Of a DNA stretch of 64,000 nt, positions 53,984 to 63,244 are shown one piece after another. The stretch lies in NCBI GenBank assembly GCA_964538505.1, contig CAZIDY010000007.1:1-64000 (forward strand), given 5' to 3'. This DNA is from Zeimonas sp964538505 (lineage in GTDB: Bacteria; Pseudomonadota; Gammaproteobacteria; Burkholderiales; Burkholderiaceae_E). Positions within the stretch are counted from its first letter, which is position 1, and each line of letters starts with the position of its first letter. A program made the translations under genes and the position numbers. The notes below the pieces were generated by a model, which saw only the letters and a program-made list of their open reading frames with translations, had not been told where the DNA came from and did not search any database.

Positions 53984-56836
53984 TCAGTCCACCTTCGGCA
54001 GCAGGACGAAGAGTCCGATGACATCCGCAGGGAGGAGAGCCTTTACGCTGTAGCGGCCGAGAGCTTCGGCGGCCTCGCGTACACGACGATGATCGGCGAG
54101 GAGCGCCTGCGCGCGTCGCTCGGCGAACGCGTCCAGCTCCGGCAGGCGCGTCGCGAGCTGGCCGAGCGCATGCGTGACTGCGCGCTCGCGAACGTGCAGC
54201 GGCGGGTCGGAGGCAGGGACTGGAGAGAGCAGCGCAAGCGCATCGGGACCTTCGAGCGGGCTCGGACCGCCGGTCCACGCAATGGCGGTCGCCTCTTCGA
54301 CGAGAAGTGTGGTCGCCTGCTGTCCGCGCTGCGAGGTGAGCTGATGACGCAACCGCAGGAGTGCCACGAGCGTGCGCGCCGTGATGCCATCGGCTACCCA
54401 GCAGCCAACACGCCCGAGCACACCCGGATCGTTTACGTCGGCGATGGCGCCATTGCTGAGAGTGCGTTCGAGCATGGTCTCGGCAAGCACCGAGACGAGC
54501 GGGTGACTGCGTTGCACCGGGCGACAGCGCGGCGCCGGCGGATACTCGAAGTCGATATGAAGCGTGCCCTCGAGCCCCTCTACTTCGAGGCGCTCGCGCA
54601 CGTCCTCGGGGAGCGCGGTAAGCGGCGTCTTGAAGCCACGACGCCCCGAGTTGCCGATGGGCTCCAGCGCCCCGCCCAGGCGCGCCAGGGCGCGCCCCGT
54701 GAAGCGCCGAACGTCCTCCTTGCCGCCGAGCGCGGCGAGGGACTTCTTCCACTCGGGGAGCACGTCCTCGGGCTTGAGGCGGCGTTGGGCAAAGACGGTC
54801 CGGTTCTTCTTCGCCTTCTCTGCTGCGTCGAGCCAGCGTGTCTCGATGGCCAGGGCCTCGTCCGGGAAGAGCGTCAACTGGAACGCCTTGCTAGCCTTGC
54901 CGTAGTCGTGGAGCAGCACCGCTTTCATCAGCGCTTGGCTGAGGGTGTGCCCGTCATCGGGCAGGGGCACCGGCACACCGAGCTCCTGGCGGATCTTGTC
55001 GGCCTTCTTGAGGATGACTTCGAGCACTGCGCCATCGACCGGGTTGTTTGCGCCGTAGAGCAACGTGGCGCGTACCACGCCGCTCTTCTGGCCGAAACGG
55101 TCGACGCGACCTTCTCGCTGCTCGTGGCGGGTGGGGTTCCACGAGAGATCGTAGTGAACGACGGCGTCGAAGTGGTCCTGCAGGTTCACGCCCTCCGAGA
55201 GACAGTCGGTAGCCACGAGGATGCGCTGCTCCGCGTCACCCAGCAGCTCGACCATCTCCTTGCGCTCCTCCGAGGTCAGCTCGCCGGTAACGACCCCCAG
55301 CATGACGTTCTTGATCTTCGCCTCGATGTGCTGTCCAAGGTAGTGGGCCGTCGCGATGTAGCGGCAGAAGATGACGGGGTTGAAGCCCTCCTTCACCAAC
55401 TCGGCGACGTGGTCGGTGAGAAGCTTGAGCTTCGGATCGCCGGCTTGGCCCGCGAGTTCCTCGGCCTGGGCGATGAGCGTGGAGAGCGCTTTGTCGTCGG
55501 ACGCGGCGGGCGGCTCGACGTCGTCGTCGGGAAGCGCGTCGGCGGCGCCATCGAACACGCGCGCCGCGACGTCATCCTCAGCGACTTCGTCGTCGACGCC
55601 CGCGCGCATGCGGAGGGCTTGTACGGCTGCCGCGGGACTCGACGCCACACAGCGCATCAACGCTAAAGTTCCCCAGAAGTTGAGGCGCTGCTTCTTCGTG
55701 TCCTTGCCCGCAGCTGCGACGACGGAGGCGCAGTAGTCGAGGACGGCGTCGAAGAACTTCTCCCACGCGCCCGTGAGCTTGTAGGTCAGCTCCTTGGTCT
55801 CGCGCTTCGGGAAGATGTTGCCCTCCTTCCACTCGGCGATGTCGGGGCGACGGCGCTGGACGAAGTGAGCCGCGAGGCGGTCACGCAGCTTCTTATGCTC
55901 GTCACCCGACGCGCCCGAGAGGGCGGAGAAGTCAGGGTGCAAGAGTCCGAGGAGTCGGAAATAGGCGTCCTCGTCACCGCTATGCGGTGTTGCGGTGAGC
56001 ATCACGAGATGCCGCGCCGCGGTCTTGTTCTCTGAAGGGCTGACGAGCCCCTTGAGCAGCTCGTAGCGCTGGTGGCGCCCCTGGCCCGTCGACGCGCAGG
56101 TGTGCGCCTCGTCGACGATGACCAGCTCGGGGCATGCGCGCAGGAACTCGGCGCGGCGCCGCTCGCCTTTGATGTAGTCGAGGCTGACGACCGTGTGTGG
56201 GTGCGTCGTGAAGATGCTCTCGCTCGGCGGGAGATTGCGTTCGAGCCGCGCGGCGCTCGCCGCCGTGACTGCGACCGGTCGCAGGTGGAACCGGCTTTCG
56301 AGCTCGGTTACCCACTGGTCCACGAGGTGCGGCGGGCAGAGCACGGCGAAGCGCTCGACGTCGCCACGGTCGAGCAGCTCGCGCGCGATGAGCGCGGCCT
56401 CGATCGTCTTGCCGACGCCGACGTCGTCGGCGATGAGCAGGCGCACCGGATCGAGCTTCAGCGCCATGAGGAGTGGCACGAGCTGGTAGGCGCGCGGCTC
56501 GATGGCGATCTGACCGAAGCTGCGGAACGGCCCGGCGCCACGACGAAGCGACAGCACGAGGGCATCACGAAGGAGGAGCGCGGCGTCGTGACCAGCCTTC
56601 TGCGAGGGTTCGGGTTTCGGAAACGAGGCGTCGGCGACCGGTACCGTCTCGAGCGCCATGTGGATGAACGTCTGGTCCTCTTCGGAGCCCGAGACGGGGC
56701 GCACCCGCAGCACCTCGGCGTCGCTGCCTGAGAGCACGATCCACTCGCGACCGCGCGCACGCACGAGGCTGCCGGGGCTCCATCGTGCTGCGGAGTGGGA
56801 TGCAGGTGGTATCGAGATCGTCCCCGTCGTGTTCAT
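53984..56836 (-). CDS. SNF2-type DNA helicase, DrmD-like
   Basis: A 950-aa superfamily 2 translocase. N-terminal residues 10-60 (PGSLVRARGREWIVL) resemble the SH3-like start of DrmD. Motor motifs: LLIADDVGVGKTIEAALIA (Walker A about 150), ELVIVDEAHTC (DEAH), MLTATPHSG, and in the second lobe VVHYDLSWNPTRHEQREGRVDRFGQ. The order is that of SNF2/RapA-like enzymes. In class 1 DISARM the DrmD protein has this size and stands beside the adenine methylase, as here. The ATG overlaps the stop of the upstream DEAD/DUF1998 gene (ATGA). DNA translocation on incoming unmodified DNA is the inferred job. Confidence 0.87.
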   Translation of the reverse strand: MNTTGTISIPPASHSAARWSPGSLVRARGREWIVLSGSDAEVLRVRPVSGSEEDQTFIHMALETVPVADASFPKPEPSQKAGHDAALLLRDALVLSLRRGAGPFRSFGQIAIEPRAYQLVPLLMALKLDPVRLLIADDVGVGKTIEAALIARELLDRGDVERFAVLCPPHLVDQWVTELESRFHLRPVAVTAASAARLERNLPPSESIFTTHPHTVVSLDYIKGERRRAEFLRACPELVIVDEAHTCASTGQGRHQRYELLKGLVSPSENKTAARHLVMLTATPHSGDEDAYFRLLGLLHPDFSALSGASGDEHKKLRDRLAAHFVQRRRPDIAEWKEGNIFPKRETKELTYKLTGAWEKFFDAVLDYCASVVAAAGKDTKKQRLNFWGTLALMRCVASSPAAAVQALRMRAGVDDEVAEDDVAARVFDGAADALPDDDVEPPAASDDKALSTLIAQAEELAGQAGDPKLKLLTDHVAELVKEGFNPVIFCRYIATAHYLGQHIEAKIKNVMLGVVTGELTSEERKEMVELLGDAEQRILVATDCLSEGVNLQDHFDAVVHYDLSWNPTRHEQREGRVDRFGQKSGVVRATLLYGANNPVDGAVLEVILKKADKIRQELGVPVPLPDDGHTLSQALMKAVLLHDYGKASKAFQLTLFPDEALAIETRWLDAAEKAKKNRTVFAQRRLKPEDVLPEWKKSLAALGGKEDVRRFTGRALARLGGALEPIGNSGRRGFKTPLTALPEDVRERLEVEGLEGTLHIDFEYPPAPRCRPVQRSHPLVSVLAETMLERTLSNGAIADVNDPGVLGRVGCWVADGITARTLVALLRLRHQLTSQRGQQATTLLVEEATAIAWTGGPSPLEGPDALALLSPVPASDPPLHVRERAVTHALGQLATRLPELDAFAERRAQALLADHRRVREAAEALGRYSVKALLPADVIGLFVLLPKVD

Positions 56837-59800
56837 GCCGGCCTCCCGAGAAGCTTCGCAAGGGCCGACGTGGGCTCGGCCCACACCGCTTCGCTCTCAC
56901 CCAGGACCACGACTTCGAAGCCCTTGTTCTCCAGCTTGCTCGCAAGGTCGCGGTTCTCTGCGAAGAGCGCGGCGACGTAGTGGCCGCGCCACACGAGCGC
57001 AACGGCCTGTCCATCGACCACGAGGGGCTCCGAGTCGGGTGAAGGAAGCTCGCGTCCAAGAGCGTAGGTGCGCCACGCGGACGTGAGATCGCTGCTGGCG
57101 GAGATGGAAGGCGGCGCCGTGGGCCGCCTCATGACCGGCGCTTCAAGGCCTTTGAGCCTGCCGCGTGCGAGGCGCAGCAAGAGCGCGCGGGCGTCCTCGT
57201 CGCGGCGATCGAGCTGCTCATGGTCCGGCTGGTTGAAGTACGACATCACGCAGCGGTAGCAGGCCGCGACACACGCCGTGCCGGGCTGGTCGACCAGCGT
57301 CGTCGCGACGGTCGGCAGGCCGTTCGACAGGTCGAAGTGCATGATCTCGAGCGCGTTCTTCGCCACTTCGGCAAGGCGTTCGGGCTCCGCGACCAATCGC
57401 GTGAGCACGCCGGCGCCGCCTTCGGTCGCTTCGTAGAACAGGAAGCCCGTGCGTGCGTCGCGCTGAGGCATCGGTTCGGCGAGGATCTCGCCTTCCTCGA
57501 GCTGGAACACAGCCTCGATGCCACGCAGCAACGCGTGTTGCAGCGTAGTCAGAGTGGTCTGCGAGAGCTCGGCATCGCTCGGCTGGAGCAAGAGCGCGTT
57601 CTTGCGGTCCTGCACGCTCGGAACGATCCACTGCCGTGGTGACGCGGTCGGGTCCTGGGCTTCGTCGCCTTCGTCCTCGTTCTTCGCCCAGTAGCCTGAA
57701 ACAGGGTCCATCATGAACCCGAGCTGCGTGCGGTTCTTGCGACGGCGCAGCCCTTTGTTGAGGCGCGTAATGGTAGCGCCCGGCCCATACGCGAGCCGTG
57801 TGATCTCGCCTTCGTCATCGAGGGCGACGCCCCGACGCACGTCAAGCGCGTGGTCGCGCGTAGCCCACTCGAACGTGGTCTGCAGGTCGAAGCCCTGACG
57901 CTGGCGCTCCTCGTCGTTCGCGGTGATGCGCTCGGCGGGCTGCGTCGAGACGTTCTCGATGCGGTAAGTATGGTTGACGATCTCCGCGTCACCGAGCGAC
58001 GCGCCGCACGCGTGACACATCGATGCTTCGTCGGTCCAGTGGCCTGCGCCGCACGACTTGCAGATGCGGACGGTCTTCGTCGGCAAACGCACGTCCGCCG
58101 TGGCGTTAGCTTGCTGGTTCAGGGACAGCATCGCCCGCACAACGCGATACGCGCGGCCCTCGTGGTAGACGAGGCTCCTCGGTCCGAACTCCGAGAGCGC
58201 CAGAAAGCGAGGCCGCTGCAAGTACGTCTGCCGGCCGCGCCCGTCGTTGGTCGCGGGGATGTACGCCATCAGCGGCAGGCGCGGGAAATTGTAGCCCGGC
58301 AGGAAACCCTCGGTCGCAAGATAGCGGTACGTGTTGAAGTCGCTCGATGGGCTGTTCGAGTTCCGCGTGTCCGACTGGAGCAGGTTGAGCTGGTCGATGG
58401 CCTGCGCATGACGGCTCTGCGCGGCGCGCTTCTCGTTCTGAGGCGCCGAGTAGTCGTCCATGGTGCGGCGCGCGGCGTCGCGCTGCCGCTCGGCGGCGGC
58501 GAAGAGGTCGCGCCAGCGGTTGAAGGTCTCCTCGAAGCGCGTGAGCGCGCGCTCGACAACCTCGTCGGAGAAGACGTCGCGGCCCGGATACCAGGGCGCG
58601 AGCGCGGGCGAAAGGTCTTCGTCGAGAAGGTCCAGCACATGCCGGATGCGACGGCGGGCTTCGTCGGCGACCTTTGGGAGCCCCATTGGCTCCTTCACTT
58701 CCTGCTTCAGCGGGCGCCCCGTCTCCGAGAGGACGAGCAACTCGGCGATCGACGGATCGAGCGGCAGTTCCGTGCAGGCGAGCCAGACCGCCGAAAGGTG
58801 GCTCTCGACGAGGTCGCGGTTCGCAAGGTCGAGAAGCGGTGGGCGCACCTCCCCATGCACCATCGCCTTGGGGTCGCGGAAGAAGTACTGGTCGTGCGGG
58901 CTTTGCGAGGAGCTGTACGTCAGTACCAGCGCAGCCTGTCCGCTCCGGCCCGCGCGACCGCTGCGCTGAGCGTAGTTCGCGGGCGTCGGCGGGACGTTGC
59001 GAAGGTAGACGGCGTTCAGCGCGGAGATGTCCACGCCGAGCTCCATCGTTGGCGAGCAGAAGAGGACTGGCAGGAAGCGGTTGGCTTCGCCGATCTCGCG
59101 CAAGTGCTTCTCGTCGGAGCCTAGCTCCTCGCGTTCCTTCAGTCCGAAGCGGAAGCGCTTTTCGCGGACTGCGCGCTTCTCGCCGTCGACCTGCGCGGTG
59201 TGCTCGCGCGCCTCAAAACCGAACAGCGGGTGAACGGGCTCGCGCAGTGTGAATGCGAGGTTCGCGTAGAAGTCGCGGAAGAACGCGTTCTCGTTCGGGT
59301 GATTTGGGTCGACGTCAGGCCTGCCGCGCTTGAACAGCACGCAGGCGTCGTTCAGGCGAAAGCCGGTCTGGTCGCCGAACGGGGTGACTTCCTCGGACAC
59401 GAGCCCGTGGGTGACGGCTGCCTTGAGCAGCGCCTCGATGAGCGTGTCGAAGTCTCTGGACTTCAGTGCGCGCACCGCCGAGGGCTCCGACCAGAGCCTG
59501 CGGCCATCCGGCTCCTGCGACGTGCGCGTCCCGCGCGACGACTTGAGCAGCTTGCCGAGCGAGCTGCGCGAGCCGCCGCGCACGATGAGGTCCTCGTCGC
59601 GGAGGCTCGTGCCTTTGCGCGGCGGTGGCGCGATGAGGAGCCAGCGCGCCTTGCGCGGTTTCTCGTCGTTGCCGAAGCCCCAGGGCACGCGGAGGCGACT
59701 GTGAGACTTCTGAAGCATCTGCTCGATGACGGTGGGGTCGAGCACCTGGCTGCGGATCGCCATCCACTTGCGCAGGTGGTCGAACACCTCGGTGTAAACC

Positions 59801-62166
59801 GCCTTGCGCACGGCGGGCGACGCGAGTCGAAGGACGTCGGGCGCGGTTGCGAACAGCTCCTCGTCCGAGGCGAGGTCATCGATGCCGAGGTACTCGACGT
59901 CGACGAGCCCGAGTTGCTCGAGGTTCGGGTTCGTGTAGCGCCAGCCGCGACGCTGATCGAACCAGACGCGGTACGAGAGCACCTGCCGGAGCGCGCTCTC
60001 GGCCTCCTGGAGGTTGAAGCCTTTGAGCGACGGCTCGAGGAGCCATTCGGTGCGCAGCTCCGTGGCGGGGCGATCGAAGCCGAGCGCGCGCTGCTGCGCC
60101 GCGCCGAGTTCGTCGCTGCGCAGCCCCTTGTCGCCCGCCACGTCGAGCGCGCCGAGGAAGGCGGCGCGGATGAGGCTCACGAACAGGAAGTCGTTGAAAT
60201 GCCCCGACTGGAGCGCCGCGTCCTGGCGGTTGTCGGTGAAGCCGAGAAGCTTGCGCGTGTGCGTCGGGAGCTCCGAGTCCTTACCGTGCATCCAGCGGAG
60301 GGCGCTCGAGACGAGCACCGTGGTCGCCGAGCTTCGGCCTTCCGCCGAGAGCGACGCGAGTCGCGTGCGATCACGGGCCGAGGTGCTGTGCGTTGCCCCG
60401 CAGCGAAGGCAGAAGCGGAAGCGGCCAGGGATGAACCACGCCTTCGCGCCCGAGCCCACCTTGCCGTTCGGCGCGATGCTGACCTCGCGCACGCGCGCGG
60501 CTCGGTAGTGGCTTTTGATGCGCGGGTTGCCAGCGGAATCGAAGTCGAGCCAGGTCTCCGGGTAGTCCTCCTCACGATCGGCGAAGGTGAACTCGGCGTC
60601 GCGCGCGTGGAGTGTGATGAAACCGAACACCTCGCGGTCGGGCGACTCTTCCTCCTCGCCCTCGGGCTCATCGTCCGACTTCGCCGGTGCGGCGTCGTCA
60701 ATGTCGCGAGCGAGGAACTTCCGTTCGCCGTCCTCGGAGACGAAGCGGACCGGGTGGTACTCATGCCCGCACTCGCGGCAGAAGTGGACCGGGTACAGGC
60801 GCTTGCCGGGATCGCCGGGAAGATACTGCTGGCCCTCGACGGTCACCGAGCGCTTGCCCGGCGGCTCGAACGTCGCGAACGCATGGCCCGCGCCCGAGAT
60901 GAACTGGTGCAGCTTGAACGCGAAGAAGCTCCGATGAGATGCCGACTCGTTTGCGGTGCGGCCCGCCTCGGGGAGGCTCGACACGAGGAGCAGCGTGCGG
61001 AGCGCGTCCTCGCACGCCCGCTCGTCACGTCCTGCCTCGGCGGCCAGCTCGCGGGCCGCCTCGTCGAGGGTGCGCGGTCGCGCGCGGTGCCACGCCGGGT
61101 TCGCGTCCGTCGTCGTGATGCCGAGACGCGTTTCGGTCCAGATGGCGAGCGGGTGGCTCTTGAGCGCGTCGTCGGTGATGTTCGACGGGATGCCGGCATC
61201 GATGGCCGTCCCAAGTGAGCTCTTCACCGACTCGGCGCGCTTCGACTTGTCGGTGACGCGCTCGAGCTCCTCGATGATGACGTGGCTCGGATCGACCGCC
61301 GTCGAGAAGAGCTTGGAGGCGACGCCGGCGACGACCTCCTGCTTGTTCCTCGCGGTGCCTTCGCTGGCCATCGTCGCCGACGTGCCGATGCACTGGAGCT
61401 TCTCGGGCGATAGGCGTTCGCGGACGCGGCGCACGAGCAGCGCGACGTCGGCGCCCTGGCGGCCTCGGTACGTGTGCAGCTCGTCGAGCACCAGGAAGCG
61501 TAGTCCCTGGCAATTGCCGATCACCTTGCGGTCGAGCTCGTCCTGCCGCGTCATCAGCAGTTCGAGCATCATGAAGTTGGTCAGCAGGATGTCGGGCGGG
61601 TTCTCGGCGATGCTTCGACGCTTCTCACTGTCCTCCTGACCCGTGTAGCGTTCGAAGGTGATGGGCTTCTCGCCCTGGACGTTCGCGACGAACTTGTCGA
61701 GCTCCTCGAGCTGGCTGTTGGCCAGCGCGTTCATCGGGTAAATGATGATCGCCCGCGTGCGGCAAGCGGCGCTCGCGCGCTTCTCGGCGAGGACGGCGCT
61801 GACGATCGGGATGAAGAAGCAGAGCGATTTGCCCGAGCCCGTGCCCGTGGTGACGACGTAGCTCTCGCCCTGCGAGGCGAGGATGATGGCCTGCTCCTGG
61901 TGCTTGTAGAGCGAGAGCGGGGCTCCGTCCGCGCGGAAGATGTCGGCCGTGCGGGGATCGAGGGCGCCGTTCGAGATAAGCGTCTCGAGGTTCAGCCCGC
62001 GCTTGTAGCTCGGGTTGATCTGCAGGAGCGGGTCCGGCCAGAAGCGACCTTCCGAGTAGATCGCCTCGACCTGGGAGCGGATGTCTTCCGCATGGATCGT
62101 CGTGAACGACGTCGCAAACTTCCGGTACTCGCTGATGATCGAATCACGCAGCGAGAAGATGTCCAT
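56833..62166 (-). CDS. Large DEAD/DEAH-type helicase with C-terminal DUF1998-like region (DrmA–DrmB fusion or DruE-like)
   Basis: A 1777-aa protein. Helicase motifs: VTTGTGSGKSLCF (about 106-117), VLDELHTYRGRQGAD (DELH in place of DEAH, about 228-231), GTSATM (261-266), and motif VI YAQRSGRAGRSGQAAL near 1130. Two cysteine clusters interrupt the motor: CRECGHEYHP and CLRCGATHS. A third lies near residue 1380 (CKSCGAGHWTDEASMCHACGA). The C-terminal DUF1998-like part has YEATEGGAGVLTRL, then ACVAACYRCVMSYFNQPDHEQLDR. DISARM encodes helicase DrmA and DUF1998 protein DrmB as two proteins, whereas Druantia DruE joins both in about 1800 aa. GAGAGG lies 8 bases before the ATG. Confidence 0.86.
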   Translation of the reverse strand: MDIFSLRDSIISEYRKFATSFTTIHAEDIRSQVEAIYSEGRFWPDPLLQINPSYKRGLNLETLISNGALDPRTADIFRADGAPLSLYKHQEQAIILASQGESYVVTTGTGSGKSLCFFIPIVSAVLAEKRASAACRTRAIIIYPMNALANSQLEELDKFVANVQGEKPITFERYTGQEDSEKRRSIAENPPDILLTNFMMLELLMTRQDELDRKVIGNCQGLRFLVLDELHTYRGRQGADVALLVRRVRERLSPEKLQCIGTSATMASEGTARNKQEVVAGVASKLFSTAVDPSHVIIEELERVTDKSKRAESVKSSLGTAIDAGIPSNITDDALKSHPLAIWTETRLGITTTDANPAWHRARPRTLDEAARELAAEAGRDERACEDALRTLLLVSSLPEAGRTANESASHRSFFAFKLHQFISGAGHAFATFEPPGKRSVTVEGQQYLPGDPGKRLYPVHFCRECGHEYHPVRFVSEDGERKFLARDIDDAAPAKSDDEPEGEEEESPDREVFGFITLHARDAEFTFADREEDYPETWLDFDSAGNPRIKSHYRAARVREVSIAPNGKVGSGAKAWFIPGRFRFCLRCGATHSTSARDRTRLASLSAEGRSSATTVLVSSALRWMHGKDSELPTHTRKLLGFTDNRQDAALQSGHFNDFLFVSLIRAAFLGALDVAGDKGLRSDELGAAQQRALGFDRPATELRTEWLLEPSLKGFNLQEAESALRQVLSYRVWFDQRRGWRYTNPNLEQLGLVDVEYLGIDDLASDEELFATAPDVLRLASPAVRKAVYTEVFDHLRKWMAIRSQVLDPTVIEQMLQKSHSRLRVPWGFGNDEKPRKARWLLIAPPPRKGTSLRDEDLIVRGGSRSSLGKLLKSSRGTRTSQEPDGRRLWSEPSAVRALKSRDFDTLIEALLKAAVTHGLVSEEVTPFGDQTGFRLNDACVLFKRGRPDVDPNHPNENAFFRDFYANLAFTLREPVHPLFGFEAREHTAQVDGEKRAVREKRFRFGLKEREELGSDEKHLREIGEANRFLPVLFCSPTMELGVDISALNAVYLRNVPPTPANYAQRSGRAGRSGQAALVLTYSSSQSPHDQYFFRDPKAMVHGEVRPPLLDLANRDLVESHLSAVWLACTELPLDPSIAELLVLSETGRPLKQEVKEPMGLPKVADEARRRIRHVLDLLDEDLSPALAPWYPGRDVFSDEVVERALTRFEETFNRWRDLFAAAERQRDAARRTMDDYSAPQNEKRAAQSRHAQAIDQLNLLQSDTRNSNSPSSDFNTYRYLATEGFLPGYNFPRLPLMAYIPATNDGRGRQTYLQRPRFLALSEFGPRSLVYHEGRAYRVVRAMLSLNQQANATADVRLPTKTVRICKSCGAGHWTDEASMCHACGASLGDAEIVNHTYRIENVSTQPAERITANDEERQRQGFDLQTTFEWATRDHALDVRRGVALDDEGEITRLAYGPGATITRLNKGLRRRKNRTQLGFMMDPVSGYWAKNEDEGDEAQDPTASPRQWIVPSVQDRKNALLLQPSDAELSQTTLTTLQHALLRGIEAVFQLEEGEILAEPMPQRDARTGFLFYEATEGGAGVLTRLVAEPERLAEVAKNALEIMHFDLSNGLPTVATTLVDQPGTACVAACYRCVMSYFNQPDHEQLDRRDEDARALLLRLARGRLKGLEAPVMRRPTAPPSISASSDLTSAWRTYALGRELPSPDSEPLVVDGQAVALVWRGHYVAALFAENRDLASKLENKGFEVVVLGESEAVWAEPTSALAKLLGRPA

Positions 62167-62177
62167 GCTCCTGCCTC

Positions 62178-62396
62178 TCACGAAGGTCTCCTCTTGCTCT
62201 TGGTCGCCTTGCTCTTCGAGGCGACATCTGTGCCGCCAGCGCGGACCCACGCGTCAACCTCGGAAAGCTTGAACTTCCAGAGGCGGCCGATCTTGTGCGC
62301 TGGGAGTCCACGCCCCTCGATCCAGCGGTAGATCGAGTCCTGCGTCACTCCCAGGTGCTTGGCAACCTCGTCGACCGAGGACCAGGGTTCTGTCAT
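62178..62396 (-). CDS. Helix-turn-helix (excisionase/MerR-like) DNA-binding protein, first gene of the defence operon
   Basis: A 72-aa protein whose core, WSSVDEVAKHLGVTQDSIYRWIEGRGLPAHKIGRLWKFKLSEVDAWV, is the HTH_17/excisionase-type winged helix (about residues 4-55). The tail is Lys/Arg/Ser-rich. GGAG stands 9 bases before the ATG at 62396; another in-frame ATG five codons upstream (62411) is possible. It is 11 bp ahead of the big helicase gene. Such HTH proteins often stand first in DISARM-like and other defence operons and may regulate them, or act with phage-type recombination; regulation is the simpler reading here. Confidence 0.82.
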   Translation of the reverse strand: MTEPWSSVDEVAKHLGVTQDSIYRWIEGRGLPAHKIGRLWKFKLSEVDAWVRAGGTDVASKSKATKSKRRPS

Positions 62397-62411
62397 CTCG
62401 AACTGCTCCAT

Positions 62412-63244
62412 GGGCACACGTCTTCTCACGCGGCGGTATCGTAAGACGGTGGCGTCGGGAAAAGCGGGAGATAGTCGGCTAAAGTAGGTTTTGGCGCTCC
62501 TGCGTGGTGCGTTGAGCCCCGTGCCCCCATCGCCGCCGCAGGGTGTGCGCGAGGTGAGCTGGTACGCGGGCCGGGCAAGGGTACGGAGTGAATGCCGGCT
62601 GCCGGCTGTCAGCGGTACTCCAATAATCCCCACCTGTGACGTCAGCGGCATGCTGCCGGCCAGAGGGTGTCGGCGATCGCATGCGAGTTGCAACTGGACC
62701 GCAAGACGGTGAGAAGCTGCCTGAAGCGCGAGCACTGGGCGCCATACCAGCGGTCGATCCGACGGCCGTCGATGCTCGATGCGCATCGAGAGTGGTTGGA
62801 GATCCGAGCGCCGCAAGTCAATTTCTCGGCTCGCATCCTGTTCCAGGAACTGCGGGCGCAGCGAGGTTTCACCGGCTGCTACGAGTTGGTGAAGGTGGCG
62901 GTGGAGATTTCACTCTGATGCGATTCAGCTCAGAGGCACGGTACTTCAGGGGCGACGAGTCTTTCCCCCGGTGATGGTCGATTGATCGTCGCCGTCGGTA
63001 GCAAGCTGGCTTGGGAAAGCAGATCAGCGTATCGCTCGATGTGCAAGCGCTCCGCTGTCGCCGCGATCGTTGCGACGTGCGTGATGCCGCCCAATCGACG
63101 ACCGCAGTGGCGTGGCCTGGTATGCCGCGCCAAGCAACCATCAGCGGTTCTGGTCACCGGTATCGAACCGCGCCTATAGCGACGGATCGATCAGCTGGAG
63201 AACCCGGCGAACCGCCTCTAAAGCCACGCTCGCGTCGAGAACCG
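62412..63244. other. Gene-poor right part of the island
   Basis: Upstream of the HTH gene lie about 830 bases that should hold the operon promoter. The only recognisable coding remnant is the IS21 transposase fragment at about 62660-62918. The rest (62412-62659 and 62919-63244) gives only short open frames on both strands, without a domain, ribosome site or convincing codon pattern. Confidence 0.5.
62660..62918 (+). pseudogene. IS21-family transposase (IstA) fragment
   Basis: In the plus-strand frame the residues SAIACELQLDRKTVRSCLK, WAPYQRS, RPSMLDAHREWLE, VNFSARILFQELRA and GFTGCYELVK follow the IstA N-terminal pattern (HTH, then the linker ahead of the DDE domain). The frame starts without a proper start codon, has lost the DDE catalytic domain and ends abruptly after VKVAVEISL. 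No IstB gene is seen. It is a decayed insertion remnant that supports a mobile origin of the surrounding island. Confidence 0.75.

Noticed and set aside
49614..62166. Assignment of the operon to BREX or to classic Druantia
   Set aside because: No pglZ, brxC, brxL or brxA-like gene is seen, and no DruA/DruH-like partner. The SNF2 helicase plus adenine methylase fit DISARM class 1 better, though incompletely.
62919..63244. Short open frames on both strands in the right part of the island
   Set aside because: They overlap each other, carry no domain or ribosome site, and look like decayed mobile DNA.
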